From Macrocystis pyrifera (taxonomy: Eukaryota > Sar > Phaeophyceae > Laminariales > Laminariaceae), in assembly GCA_031763025.1 (NCBI GenBank), contig JASSKH010000014.1, positions 6,890,633 through 6,954,632 of the forward strand: a stretch of 64,000 nt of DNA, written 5' to 3'. The notes beneath the pieces are model-generated. The model had not been told where the DNA came from. It saw nothing but the letters and a program-made list of their open reading frames with translations, and made no database searches. This document shows positions 11,700-22,297 of the stretch, piece by piece (position 1 is the stretch's first letter; the number at the start of each line of letters is the position of its first letter). A program made the translations under genes and the position numbers.

Positions 11700-12265
11700 A
11701 AAGCGCGAAAAGCGTTGTTGTTGCCAACAACCAAAACAAAGACACCACTACTATACTGATAATAGTAATATACACAAAACTACAGCTGCTGCTACTTACT
11801 GCTGTTTGTTGTACAACTGCGGCAATATATATATACTACCTTGTTGGGAGTTTAAGTACTTCCTCCTCCATGTTCTCTTAGTAGCCAGCTTCGCTCGCGC
11901 GCTTCCTTGTTGCTCCTACTTACTCCCTGTTCCGTACCGGAGCAGTATGTCAGTACCCTTTAATAACTCTTTGTTACTGCTGAATTATAATTATAGTAAT
12001 TATAATAAATAGTCATTGTACTCGGATCCGGGGTCACTATGCATTAATATAGGCTCTCGTCCCCACTGCGTACGGCGGTGGGTGCCTGGCATTTTTATCG
12101 CGGGGAGAATTTCTCCGCGCGCCCAACCAAGCGAAAAACTGTAAATAAATCAGCATGTATGTGCAGAACGTTATGATAAGATATAAGATTTTTACGGCTG
12201 ACGCTGCCCGCTATTATTACAACAAAACGCCATTTATACTTCGAAGCAGATAGATGTATCATCGT
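11700..12265. other. Intergenic, no gene recognised
   Basis: AT-rich with short TA runs. No domain, RNA or family repeat is seen. Confidence 0.5.
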
Positions 12266-12269
12266 GGAT

Positions 12270-12400
12270 TAGATGTGTGTGTTCTTCACATTAAATCGTT
12301 CTTTCTACCCGTCGACATCCAGCACAACCAGTATCCGTGCCGATTCTTCAATCCTACAGAGGTACAAGTTTCGTGGTCACAAAATTATGCCACAGAGATA
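12270..12400 (-). repeat. Family B repeat copy
   Basis: Landmarks ACATTAAATCGTTCTTTCTA, CCCGTCGACATCCAGCACAA and CCGATTCTTCAATCCTACAG: the reverse complement of the 5253-5380 copy. Confidence 0.6.
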
Positions 12401-12870
12401 CTACATTGTTACGAATGCAGGAAGCACAGCAGTAGACAATGCAATGCCATGTCATAATACTGGATATGACAGGCACGACATACATATTCTATGAAAGAGA
12501 GAAAGCGAAAGAAAACAAAAACAAAGAGAAACAAAGAAAACAAGGAAAACAACATCGAAAGAGAAAAAGGAAAAAAATATTACTTGGTAGAAAAAGAAAA
12601 CTGTCGTGCCTTCCCGCAGGGGATTCGGCAGACACTTGAAAAAAACGCGCTAAAGAAAATAAAAACACCACTACTGACAAACAGAGTGAGACTAAGAACC
12701 AAGGCAAACCGTAACACAAAGCCCCCTCCACGGAGCCCGCAGCAGTTTGTGGTAGGAGTAGCATAGCCAGGTTCTCCCTGCTAGTCCGCTTTGGACCTAG
12801 GATCACAGGGATTAATCGCGGTGCCAAGCGCCAACGGTGAACCTACTTACCACTAAATATGCTTATTATT
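12401..12870. other. Intergenic, purine-rich, no gene recognised
   Basis: A GAAA/AACAAAG-rich stretch (12490-12600) gives lysine-rich translations of no recognised family. Confidence 0.5.
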
Positions 12871-13309
12871 AGAGATGGGCACCGGATAAAGAACCGTTTA
12901 TCAACGTTTTTTCTAAACCCGACGGCGTTTGCAATTACTCTGTTTTCAAAATAGAAAACGGTTTCTAATATCTGTGTCATTTTTGTTGATTCTTCTGTCA
13001 GGGCGCCCACAGCTATCTACACAAAAACGAGTCCTCAGCAGCAGTGAACTACGTGAACATAAACTTGACAGCGTGAAGGTCGGGCGAACAAGGTAACGAA
13101 GAGGACCAGACATACATATATGAACGCACGTGGGAGTACACAAGGTGCAAATCGAGGAAAAAAAAAAAATTACCCATGGTGTCGAAGGCTTCGGAGGCTT
13201 TAATACTTCGGCCAGACCAAAACCGGTCAAACCGTTTTTTTTCGTTTTCGAGAAAACCGTCTCCGATCCGGTTTTAGATTTTTCGAAAACGCTATCCGGT
13301 GCCCATCTC
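12871..13309. mobile_element. hAT-like non-autonomous element
   Basis: A 439-bp segment bounded by inverted repeats: AGAGATGGGCACCGGATA at the left and TATCCGGTGCCCATCTC at the right (13293-13309). A second internal inverted similarity involves AAAACGGTTTC and AAACCGTTTT. The TIR start GAGATGGGCACC is typical of hAT elements (known family feature). I could not see an 8-bp target duplication, so superfamily placement is tentative. No transposase is encoded. Confidence 0.5.
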
Positions 13310-13457
13310 GAGTCGTAACGCCGTTTCGGCTCTTCAAAACAATGTGAGTTTTAAAATTCTTGAATTGTGTACGTTTGCTTCCTTGCCAACGGGACGCTGA
13401 GTCTGATTTTGATACCACCGGCGGTGGTAGGCCAGAAATCAGGAGAACCAGGGAATA

Positions 13458-13800
13458 ATGAGGGAAAATCGTCATCGCTATGATCACACCATGGTCATCA
13501 TCGCCATCGTCAACATCAACATCGTCACCAACACCGTCACCATCTTGATCCTCATCACCACCATCACCAGTATCGTCATCTTCATTATCAGCAACATCAC
13601 CATTATCGTCATTTTTATAGTCAGCAACATCACTCTCACGGGGGACCATAGTAAGTAGGACCTACGGTACACATAAAAACCTCTATATTTCCCTATTTTT
13701 ATTAATATTTGGTCCTATTTGCTATGGTTCCCCGTAATACCATCATCATCATCATCGTTATCGTCCCTATCATCATCATCATCATCATCATCCTCATCAT
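13458..13800. repeat. (ATC)n-rich microsatellite interrupted by a MITE
   Basis: Imperfect ATC/CATCAC repeats lie on both sides of the MITE at 13636-13737. The minus-strand translation is Asp-rich and is an artefact of the repeat. It lies just 3' of the coilin stop codon, so it may be in its 3' UTR or downstream spacer. Confidence 0.8.
13636..13737. mobile_element. MITE family A inside ATC microsatellite
   Basis: TCACGGGGGACCATAGTAAG at the left and ATGGTTCCCCGTAA at the right. It splits the ATC repeat tract. Confidence 0.85.
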
Positions 13801-13987
13801 CACCATTACCACCACCAGTATTTATTGTCGTATTTCATCAACAACAGAAACAACGGAGACAGGCGTAACGCAACGCCAGTGTAAGTAGAAAAGCGAGCCG
13901 CGCACACATAGAGAAACAGTAGAAAGCCACGGTAGATAAATTCCACAGCAAGTACTTCATGAAGCACTTTCCTATTTTCTTCACTAC

Positions 13988-16900
13988 TCATTCACGGCCT
14001 GCACTAACTGTGGACGACGGCGCGGCCGCCTGGTCCCCGCCCCCCGCCCCCGCCGCTGCACCCCTCGCTTGCGCTTCCCCCACAACGCTCGCCAACCTTC
14101 CCACCGCCATCCCCCCTCCACGAGTAGCCGGTTTTTTCTTCCCACCACTCCTAGGAGACGCCCCCCTTTTACCCTTCTTCGCGATAGGATATTGCCCCCC
14201 CATGCCCTTCGAGGGCGTCATAGCCTTCACCGGCGAGTCGGTACGAGCCTTAGCTTTACCTCCCGCACCCTTTCCATCATCGTCGCCAACGGTCCCCAGG
14301 GAGTTGTTCCATTTCTCGAGTGCATGTTTTCGTTTCCCCAACTCTTCCATCGAGGGCCCTCGGACTATCCGAACGCCCAAGAGAGAGCCGTACTCCATTT
14401 CTTCTCCGATGCTGTCGCGAGCATCGCCGGTATCCTCGTCGCCACCCTGCCCCCCAACCCCGTCCCCATGTCCCGCCTCCTCTGCGGCCGCAATGCTTGC
14501 GTTGTTTTCTTCGGCCGCCGCCGCTGGGACTTCTAGAGCAGCAGCAGCAGGAGTGGTTTTCTCCGGCGGAGGCGTTACGACGACGTCTTCTCCCCCCCGC
14601 CCTGCCGACAGCGTCAAACGCCTCCTCTTCAACTCCACCACCACTACCATTACCACCACCGCTACCCTTGGTAACGGCAAGCATCGCCACCGCTGCCGCC
14701 GCCGCTGCCGCCATCGCTGCCGCCGTCGCCGCCGTCCCGACGCCCCCTTCCTCTCCGCCTACAGGCGGTGACGCCGCGTCCCCTGCACAGGATTCCAGGT
14801 CGTTCCCGCTCGTGGAATCTAAAGCGACAGCGCTCGCGTCCCCGCCACCGTTCCCCTCCGGCTCCGGTGCCGCTACGCTTCCACGCCCAGTCCCCTCCTC
14901 TCGGGCATCGCCGGTCCCTCTATCCTGCCCGCTGCCGGTGCCTAGCACGATCAGGTCGGCGTGCACGAGGCGAACCTTGTCTGACGATGGGCAGAAAGCC
15001 ACCACCTGTTTCAAGTGGGGGCACGGGTTGCATTGGGGGCGAAGGTGTAGGTGGCGAGAGGTGAAGGAAGGGTGGCTTGGGGTCAGTTTCAAGCACGGAA
15101 CGGGGGCGGGTAGGGTCGGCTTACGTTCGACTTTTGTTTAGCGGTGGATTGGGCAGGGTAGAGTAGGGTAGGGTTGGGTTAGGTAGCATGCGGTTCATTT
15201 CAGCTCGCTTTTTCAGGGGGCATCACAGAGAAATCGCGGGCGCAAAAGAACAATCACCAAACGGTGGACTGCTTGTGCCATCGTTCGTATTCCAAAATAC
15301 CTCCACAAACACTACGTTCTTGCGGAAAACTACGTTTGTTACGACATACCTGGTACCTGGTACGTACGAAGCTCAAGAAATATCGGGCACATTTTGGAAT
15401 GCAGGCTTGTTTGTTTCGCTGCCGTGCAAAATAAGAACTGCGAGTGATGCGATGTGTCAAGCCGCCAACAACATACTTTTCCGAGATCCTGGGGAACCGT
15501 ACTTTTTTTGTCGTATTCATCGTAGCTCAAGAAATTTGGGTTTAATTTTTCAATCGCAAGACATATTTCGCTGCCGTGCTGAAAAAATACGGGTACAAAT
15601 ATATAGTGATACGGCAAGCCATCAACACCTGACAAAAAAAAAAAAAACGCACATTTTTCGTATTATCGTACACACCTCAATAACCTTGGGTTAGCTTTTT
15701 CGAATGCAGAGGGAACGGGAAGACGCCCGCAACCACGACTTCATCAGAATGCCGCCGAGCTTAAATCCTTCAACGAGTTGGTTCAGCTGGAGAGTAAAAA
15801 GTGCTGGTTAACATACATGATTAAATAAACAAATGGCTAAATAGTGTCTGCGCAAAAGAAAAAATATTACGAATTTCGCTATCTATTCCCCCGAGACCAA
15901 CGACAAATCAAAAAGCCTAATCAAATCTGCACGAAAATGACGGAATTACGCATTTTTGGGCAGAATATTATACTAGAGCCATATTTGTGTGATATGAGAT
16001 TCAACCGCTGCATTATTATCGCCGAAACCTCTCCGGACGCTTTGGATTGGCCAAGCTTGCCCCCGAGAGTGGCCTCGGACCCTGTCTGCCACCGGCGGAG
16101 TTTTGCGAGAGGAATTGCTGCCGCTGCTGTTGGTGCAGCAGACAGATAGGTGCTGCTGCAGCTGCCCTGCTGCTGCACATCACGGACTACTGCTACTGCA
16201 TGTAGTGTGCTGCTGCTGCTGCTGCTGCTGCTGCTGCAAGTCAGTGTGCTGCTTGCTGCAGTGCTGTAGCTGCAAGCGCTGCGGCAAAGCAAGCACTGCG
16301 GCAAGCAAGCGCTGCTGCTGCAAACAAGCGCTGCTTCACAAGCAAGCGCTGCTGCTGCAAACAAGCGCTGCTTCACAAGCAAGCTCTGCTGCAGGCAAGC
16401 GCTGCTGCAAGCAAGCGCTGCTGCAAGCGCTGTTGCAGGCGCTGCTGCTGCTGCTTGATGTTGTCGCTGCTGCTGCTGCTGCTGCTGCAAGCGTGTGCAC
16501 CCTTGCCGCCACGCTCCTGATCTTCGCTACTCACTATGTTCCCTTTTCGGGCAGAGAGGACAACGAAGATCTTCTCGTGGCAGCAGCGTTGCTTGCACAA
16601 CGAGAGTCGAGGAGCGCAAGATAGACAGCACTATTGTCTGTTCTGTTGGTGTATGCTGCTGCTTACTACTTCTGCAGCTTGTTGCTGCTGCAGGTAGGTA
16701 ATACTGCTGCTTGCACGACTTCTGCTCTGCTCGTTTGGCCCTGAAAGGGCTGCCGCTTCCCCAAGTGTTTTTCCTTCCGAACAGAAGAATCCAATAGTTT
16801 GCTTTTTTTCGTCTCCAATTATGCGCATGCCGGAAGGTTTTCGATTATGATCTTTCCGACGAAAATCCTCGAGAAGCAAAAATAATATGCGCAGACACTC

Positions 16901-17868
16901 TATTCAGTTACTGAATAACTGAAAACGCAAGTACCTAAATAACTGAAAACTACAGAACCCAACAACTGACTGACTGAATAACTAAACAACTAAGCACATC
17001 AACTACATAAAAAACTAGATAACTAAAATTAATACGACACGTTCGTTTCCTGTAAAAAAGAAACACTGCGAGTGACGTGAGGCAAGCCGCTAAACACCTC
17101 TGGCTTTCCGAGCTCCTGATAAAGCGCGTATTTTGTTGTACGTACCATAGCTCTAGGAATCTGGGAAAGTTCTTCGAGTGTAGGCACGTTCATTGCCGTG
17201 GTAAACAAACATTGCGAGGGGTGAGGCAAACCGCCAGCAACATAACTTTCTGGACCGCTGGCAAAATGAACATTTTTCGTTAAAAAAAAAGCTTATTTTC
17301 TTTTCTAATCTTGGGCTAGCTTTCCGAACACTGGTACCAAAAAAAAGAAACACAGGTATGATTCCGGCTGTTGCTATAATCCAGGATGCCTCCGAGGGCA
17401 AAAAAAAAAAACACCCCCACGAGTTGGTTGAGCTGGAAAGAAAAATCGATGGTTTAGATGAAAAAAAAAAAAACAAAAACGCCAGCTGTGTTAATTATCG
17501 ACCGATCGAGTTGGTTGGTACTCAGCTCGATGGTTTAGTAAAAAATTATATAAAAAAAAACGACAGCTGCGTTAACTATTGACCGATCGAGTTGGTTGGT
17601 ACTCAGCTTTGCAAAAAGTGACGGAAAAAAAAAAGGGGGAAAAACAAAACAAAACGTGATCATGCTGCAATGCTAAAAACGCGAGTGGTGTGTGGCGAGC
17701 TGCCAACGCCGGCAAGCCGCACCTCCGCCACCCTGTACGGGGAGAGCTCCGGCGTCCACGTCTCCTCGTTGAGCGACAGCGTCTGAAACGCCAACACATC
17801 CCCTACGTGAGGACGCATGTCCTTGGGAAACTCCTCGTAGCAAGTGTAACTGTCACACAAACATAAAA

Positions 17869-17908
<40 letters not shown>

Positions 17909-19515
17909 AGTGTAGGGGGGGGGCGTGAAATAAGGGGGTACAGAGTCAAGCTACGATTGGAGTTGCCCTCTTCGCGCCGACACGTCGGGTTTTCACCGGC
18001 CAGACAGACATTGCGTACACCAGGCGCGAGGCGACGTGAGGTGGCGGGCGAGTCGCACGAACGGATGAGATGCATTCCTATCGAGAACCGCTCGCGAGGC
18101 GGACTTTCTTGCATATAAGCATGACAGCGTCGAATTCACGGATTTGGTGGCGAGGGGGGGGGGGGAGGCGTGGGTAAAGCGGGGGGAACATAACGATCGG
18201 AGGCAGCCTCAATCCCATACGGGGCAACCAATTCCTCCTGTTGATAGCTTGTGAAACTGCCACACACAGCAAACACGAGAGGGAGGTGGGGGGGGGGTGG
18301 GGGTGTACTCGCTAACATGCATGGCCGTAGTCTTATGACCATGGACCCTCGTATCCCTACAATGCCCGGACGGAGAACGTCGGGTTTTCACCGACCAGCC
18401 AGACGTTGCGTACACCGAGCGCGAAGCGCCGTGAGGTGTCCGGCGAATCGCATGAAGGGTGAGCTGCATCCTGTAGTAGGAACCGCTTGTAAGGCCGACT
18501 TGCATATGGATGCCAGCTTCAATGAGTTGATTCATTTTCCAGTGTGGCCACTTCCGGAGACTGCAATGGGGGTACTATGTAACTGCCTCGTGGGTGCCTT
18601 ACCATAAACGCTACCAGGTACGTGATGCGATCATTCTCCTTGTGCGGAGCTAAGGTTCTCAACCCCGCACAGACGATCTACGTATAACTCGATCGACAGC
18701 TGTGACCGACCGCCGAAAAAAAAAGGAGGAGGGGAAGGTGGGGGTACACAGCACTAGGGAACATGACTACACGTATTTCGGTGTCATTCTACTTTATATA
18801 CTAAAGCTAGTGTAGAACATACCCACTCTCAAAAAAGAAACAAACCGTGAACCAGCTTTCCTGTTTTTTACTGTCACCTTGAACGGACAAGTAATGATGG
18901 TTTACGGTAGCAAGAATGTCGATGCCTAAACGTCCCTTATATCCGTCCAGACCGGTATTCTGCGATATACCAGGTACGTGTCTCGTGCTGTGTACAAAAA
19001 CACACTGATACTTATTAATATTATCAATCAGAACCAAACGTGGACTGTGAAATACATAGATATAGGGTCTTAGGGTCAATCTTGTAGGCTCTGATGACTA
19101 TGCCCCCCCGACAATATTATTAACAATCTGAATGCATCAGGTGGTGGAAAACCAAGGTTCGATGTCTAACCCGCCCAATGTCCCACAGAAGCACACACGA
19201 CCGAACCCGTTAGAACATGCGAAACGCAAAAAATACAAGACCAACGCCCCAACGGGTAGGGTGGACCGTAACTGGTCCGAGTCCGGCGGGAAGGCCTCAT
19301 AGCCTTGGTTTTTGTTAGTGGGTGAGCGCGAGCAAGTCCCACACTACCCGGGAGAGATGACTGTCCCGGGTGGCTATCTCCACCGCACCTGCTCCTCTCG
19401 GGGGTCAGGTCGGGTCAACGTGCCCAACTGGGCTAAATTGACACACGACACGAAATTGGGAACGTGGAAGTGTGGTGAGCTTAAGCTTTATTTTTACCAA
19501 TCCGCCGGAGGATAA

Positions 19516-19546
<31 letters not shown>

Positions 19547-20950
19547 AAAACAAAAAAACTCACCGTGCGTTCTTGTCGCCACCCCCACCAGCTGACGCGC
19601 TCTGCTTCTGGTCCACCGACGCGATCACGGCATAGTCCTTCTTCCATCCCCCTTTCCCCCTCTTGTTCACGCCCCCCCCCCCCCTCCTCCCCCCGTCCTC
19701 CCCCCTCAAGCGCAGAAGAGCCGCTCCCAGTGCTATGCCGCCGTGCGTTCCCACAACCATAGCCTCCGCCAGCAAACCCGGCGCCCTTCGTCATCCCATA
19801 CCCCCCCGCGCCCAATGCCTCTGCCCGGACCAAACACACCTCCCCCCCCAGAATTCCGTCTGGTACCTGTATCACCCTCTCTCCCCGACGCATGCTGCTG
19901 CTCCGTGCTCCCTCCCTTCCCGCCATCTCCACCGCCCTCCTCCTCCTCCTCCTCCACATCCTGGAAAGTTACCTTGGAACCACCCCCCCCCCCGCTGCTC
20001 CTACTCCCGCCAACGGCGTCAAGTTAGCCGCGAGTTGCTCCACAATCCTTCCAAGCGGCCCGCCCCAGCTCTGCCGACCTCCAGCACTACCGCCTCCGCC
20101 GCCGCCATGCCCCCGCCCCCCAGCCCCTCTACCCAAGGGCGTCAAATGCGGGTTCGGGATGTTCGCGCCTGCTCGAGACCCGACAGAAGATGACGCGGGT
20201 TTGCTCCCCCTGCCGCGGCCGGCACTACTGGGCACGGTTTCTGTCGCCTTCGCCAGCGCTACTGCCGCCTTCGGGGCATTGTTCGGGGGATCTGTCGGGG
20301 GGCTTTCATCTTCCGAGGAGGAGGAGGAGGAGGAAGAAGAGGAGGAGGAGGAGGAGGAGGAGGAGGAGGAGGAGGAGGAGGAGGAGGAGGAGGAGGAGGA
20401 GGAGGAGGAGGAGGAGGAGGAGGAGGAGGAGGAGGAGGAGGAGGAAGAGGAGGAAGAGGAGGAGGCGCTGGCGACGGCACCGCCTCCTTTCCCTCGTCCG
20501 CCGCCGCCATTGGAGGGAGGCGTGCCGACGTTCTTCTTCTGCTTCCTTTTAGTTGACGACATTGCGACAGCTTCCTCTTCTTCCTGTTTCTCGCCCCCCA
20601 CAGTAGTGCCGGTTTTTGGCTTCGCCTTGCTCGAACCTGAAGGGGTGTCCTCGCCGCCGCCGCCGCCGCCGCTGCCACCGCCGGTGCTGACAGGTTTGTC
20701 GCTCTTGTCTCCCCCCTTGTTCTTCAGAGGGGACTTTTTGTGCTTTCGGTTTTTATTTGTCGTGTTGACATTAATAGTAGCTTTCGGTTTTTTTCTCGGA
20801 AGGGGGCGAAGAATCTTCTTCCGACGATGAAGAATCTTCTTCCGAAGACGAGGAATCTTCCGAGGATGAGGAATCTCCTTCGGAAGATGAAGAATCTTCT
20901 TCGGAAGATGAAGAACTTTCTTCGGAGGATGAGGAAGCATCGCTCGAGAC

Positions 20951-20983
<33 letters not shown>

Positions 20984-22073
20984 GTCCGATTTCGCCGCCC
21001 CCGTCCCCTTCCTCTTCACGGCCTCGCTGGGTGTGGCAACTCCCACCGGATTATCGTCATTCCCAGCGGCGGAAGCCTTGTTCTTGTTCTTCTTGTTCTT
21101 CCTCCGATTTTTCTTCGCAGAGCGAAATTGTTGCCGTGGGTGGCTAGCAGTTTCCCCCACCGGAGGCTTTCCACTCACCCTAGCTCCCTGAAGGGACGGT
21201 TCCGACCCGTCATCGAGCCTGCCTTGGTGAGAACTAGTAGCACCAGCACCAGTGCCAGCACAAATAGATAAGGAGGAGGAGGAGGAGGAGGAGGAGGCCG
21301 CAGAGGAAGAAGAGGAAGAGGAGGAGGGTGAGGATTTCTTCCGCTTCTTGCTGGAGGTGGGGGCCGTCGAAGCCCTCGCCTCTTTTGCTGATAGTGACGG
21401 TGGCGGTGGGGGTAACGCCGGACACGATCGCTTCTTTCGCTTGCTTGGCGGAAGGTCGGGAGCGGGGGTGGCAGCGGTGGCAGCGGCGGTTGCGGCAGCA
21501 GCAGCTGCAGCAGCGGCCGCCGCCGCAAGCCTTGCTCGTTTCTTGCCGCCTTTATTTCCCCTCACAGCTACAGCACCAGCGTCAGCATCATCGTGGGACG
21601 GTCCCGCGGCGGCGGCCGCCCTGCGTTGCTGATCCGCGGCAGCTTTCTCCTTTCTTGCCCGCCCACGGCTACTACTGCTACCACTGTTATCGTCTCTACC
21701 CCCCCTGGACGCCACCGCTGGTGTTGCTTCTTGATCCTGAGGTTGGCTGTTGGCTGTCTGTTGTGTGACCACTCCGGAGCTCGAGCGTCACGACATCGGT
21801 GTCTCGGAGGACGTCCAGGCTCTCCGTCGGGGGCAAGACAAACCCGTCAAGGGTGAGCACGAGCGAATGCCCAGACTTGCTTCCACGCGGCCCCTTGATC
21901 TGTCGCGCGAGGTGGTTCGTTAGACCCCCGATGACTTTGAGCTGCGCGGGGATCAAAACCCAGCGCTGATTCAGGCTCGGATTGGCGAGGGGGATGCACC
22001 CAGTGGCTGCTGAGAACACCACTCGTATCCTTCGAGGAGGTGGAGCCGGCGGTAGCGGCAGTTCGCTATCCAT
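13988..22073 (-). CDS. COIL: Coilin, three exons, frame broken at homopolymers
   Basis: Coilin scaffolds nuclear Cajal bodies, where snRNPs mature. Exon 1 (22073-19564) starts at an ATG and encodes the N-terminal self-association domain, ubiquitin-like in other coilins (residues about 14-105: RRIRVVFSAATG, LNQRWVLIPAQLKVIGGL, LPPTESLDVLRDTDVVTLEL). It then runs through Ser/Lys-rich, SSEED, poly-Ser and RG-rich low complexity and ends at donor GTGAGT. Exon 2 (17849-17723) follows a CAG acceptor in matching phase 2 and gives FPKDMRPHVGDVLAFQ and WTPELSPYRVAE, the start of the coilin Tudor-like domain. Exon 3 (15005-13988) follows ACAG in phase 0: VVAFCPSSDKVRLVHADLI, about 178 residues of low complexity, then EEMEYGSLLGVRIVRGPS, apparently the last Tudor strand, and a stop. 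The product would be about 1200 residues, about twice the length of human coilin. Frame is kept only if certain homopolymers are read as shorter or longer (listed separately). Confidence 0.8.
14592..14598 (-). other. Frame-breaking 7-nt homopolymer in coilin exon 3
   Basis: Seven G on the coding strand. As assembled, the frame after DAVGRAGG goes into Arg/Cys-rich nonsense. Reading six G instead gives EDVVVTPPPEKTTPAAAALE and continues to the normal stop at 13988. Confidence 0.7.
15280..15720 (-). repeat. About 160-bp tandem repeat, coilin intron 2
   Basis: About three diverged units share TTTTTCGTATTATCGTA-like text, then CTCAAGAAATYTKGGKT, TTTCGCTGCCGTGC, and CAAGCCRYCAACA. Further units of the same repeat are at 17035-17340. 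The first unit contains two overlapping TACCTGGTA motifs (15347-15362). Confidence 0.6.
15721..16102. other. Coilin intron 2 spacer
   Basis: A unit-edge phrase AACGAGTTGGTTCAGCTGGA (about 15775) recurs in altered form near 17420 and 17500. No exon with coilin-like coding is seen here. Confidence 0.45.
16103..16500. repeat. CTG/CAG repeats and GCTGCTGCAAGCAAGC minisatellite
   Basis: Perfect CTG runs (16209-16237, 16470-16489) flank a minisatellite of AAGCGCTGCTGCTGCAAACA and TTCACAAGC units (16300-16440). It lies in coilin intron 2; the transcript would carry CAG repeats. Reading frames over it are Ala/Gln/Cys artefacts. Confidence 0.85.
17035..17340 (-). repeat. About 160-bp tandem repeat, further units
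   Basis: Two more units with GTGAGGCAAGCCGCTAAACA, GTGAGGCAAACCGCCAGCAA, and TAGCTCTAGGAATCTGGGAA match those at 15280-15720. Downstream, GACCGATCGAGTTGGTTGGT is duplicated (about 17500 and 17580). Confidence 0.55.
17945..18715 (+). repeat. Family C repeat, partial plus complete copy
   Basis: A partial copy (17945-18120) is followed by a complete one (18297-18715) in the coilin first intron. Landmarks are CATGCATGGCCGTAGTCTTA, GACCCTCGTATCCCTACAAT, GTCGGGTTTTCACCGACCAG, GTGGGTGCCTTACCATAAAC and GACAGCTGTGACCGACCGCC. Confidence 0.65.
18716..19562. other. Coilin intron 1, nothing further recognised
   Basis: Unremarkable intron sequence with a TACCAGGTA motif at 18968 and an A/C-rich AACAAAACAAAA run next to the donor (19517-19558, T/G-rich in the transcript). 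Confidence 0.5.
19672..19993 (-). other. Three frame-breaking poly-G runs in coilin exon 1
   Basis: The tracts are 13 nt (19672-19684), 8 nt (19842-19849) and 11 nt (19983-19993), G on the coding strand. One continuous plausible path (GGSKVTFQDVEEEEEEEGGG, then EVCLVRAEALGAGGYGMTKG, then KRGKGGWKKDYAVIASVDQK) runs to the donor at 19563 only if each tract length differs from the assembled length by one or two bases. That path also gives the correct splice phase into exon 2. Confidence 0.6.
20311..20463 (-). repeat. (GAG)n microsatellite encoding poly-Ser in coilin
   Basis: About 150 bp of GAG triplets with a few GAA. On the coilin strand this is TCC/TCT repeats encoding about 50 serines, extending the serine-rich region. 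Confidence 0.9.
20788..20794 (-). other. Frame-breaking 7-nt homopolymer in coilin exon 1 (A7)
   Basis: Seven A on the coding strand. As assembled the frame ends EKKTESYY-stop. With six A it continues EKKPKATINVNTTNKNRKHK into the next serine-rich segment. Confidence 0.7.
21699..21705 (-). other. Frame-breaking 7-nt homopolymer in coilin exon 1 (G7)
   Basis: Seven G on the coding strand, just after the N-terminal domain. As assembled the frame ends SGGVQGG-stop. With six G it continues VQGGRDDNSGSSSSRGRARK. Confidence 0.7.
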
Positions 22074-22206
22074 AGTGATGCAAGCCAGTCACAATGCGGC
22101 TCCCTAACCCTAGCGTGCAAGCTGAAGCTCCAAGCAAGGCAGGTAGGTTTGCGGTCTACAGCAGTGGCCCAGGTTTTCACATTGATCCGGAAGGCGTTTC
22201 TTCGCG
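22074..22206. promoter_or_regulatory. Short coilin 5' leader between ATG and MULE
   Basis: Only about 133 bp separate the coilin ATG from the MULE target-site copy, so the coilin promoter or 5' UTR is interrupted by the transposon. No TATA box or other core motif is evident. Confidence 0.4.
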
Positions 22207-22215
22207 CTATTTTTA
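22207..22215. repeat. 9-bp target-site duplication, left (CTATTTTTA)
   Basis: CTATTTTTA directly abuts the left terminal repeat and is identical to 29193-29201 beyond the right terminal repeat. A 9-bp duplication is characteristic of the Mutator superfamily. Confidence 0.9.
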
Positions 22216-22297
22216 GGGACCTGGTATAAGTACCCCATGGGGTACGTGGATAAAAAGTACCCCAAAGAGGTACTTTTAAAAGTGCACGAACCCCAAA
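22216..22297 (+). repeat. MULE left terminal inverted repeat
   Basis: Starts GGGACCTGGTATAAGTACCC and includes a perfect 16-bp palindrome GTACCCCATGGGGTAC and CTTTTAAAAG. It matches 29107-29192 in reverse complement. Confidence 0.9.

Noticed and set aside
14277-15141. Long plus-strand frames rich in Pro/Ser/Arg opposite coilin exon 3
   Set aside because: They are antisense shadows of a GC-rich coding exon. Splice phase and domain evidence support the minus strand.
16103-16624. Cys/Ala/Gln-rich frames over the CTG repeats
   Set aside because: Repeat-encoded, inside a coilin intron, no splice support.
19663-20830. Plus-strand Pro-rich and poly-Glu frames opposite coilin exon 1
   Set aside because: Shadow of the GAG microsatellite and Ser-rich coilin coding; no domain.
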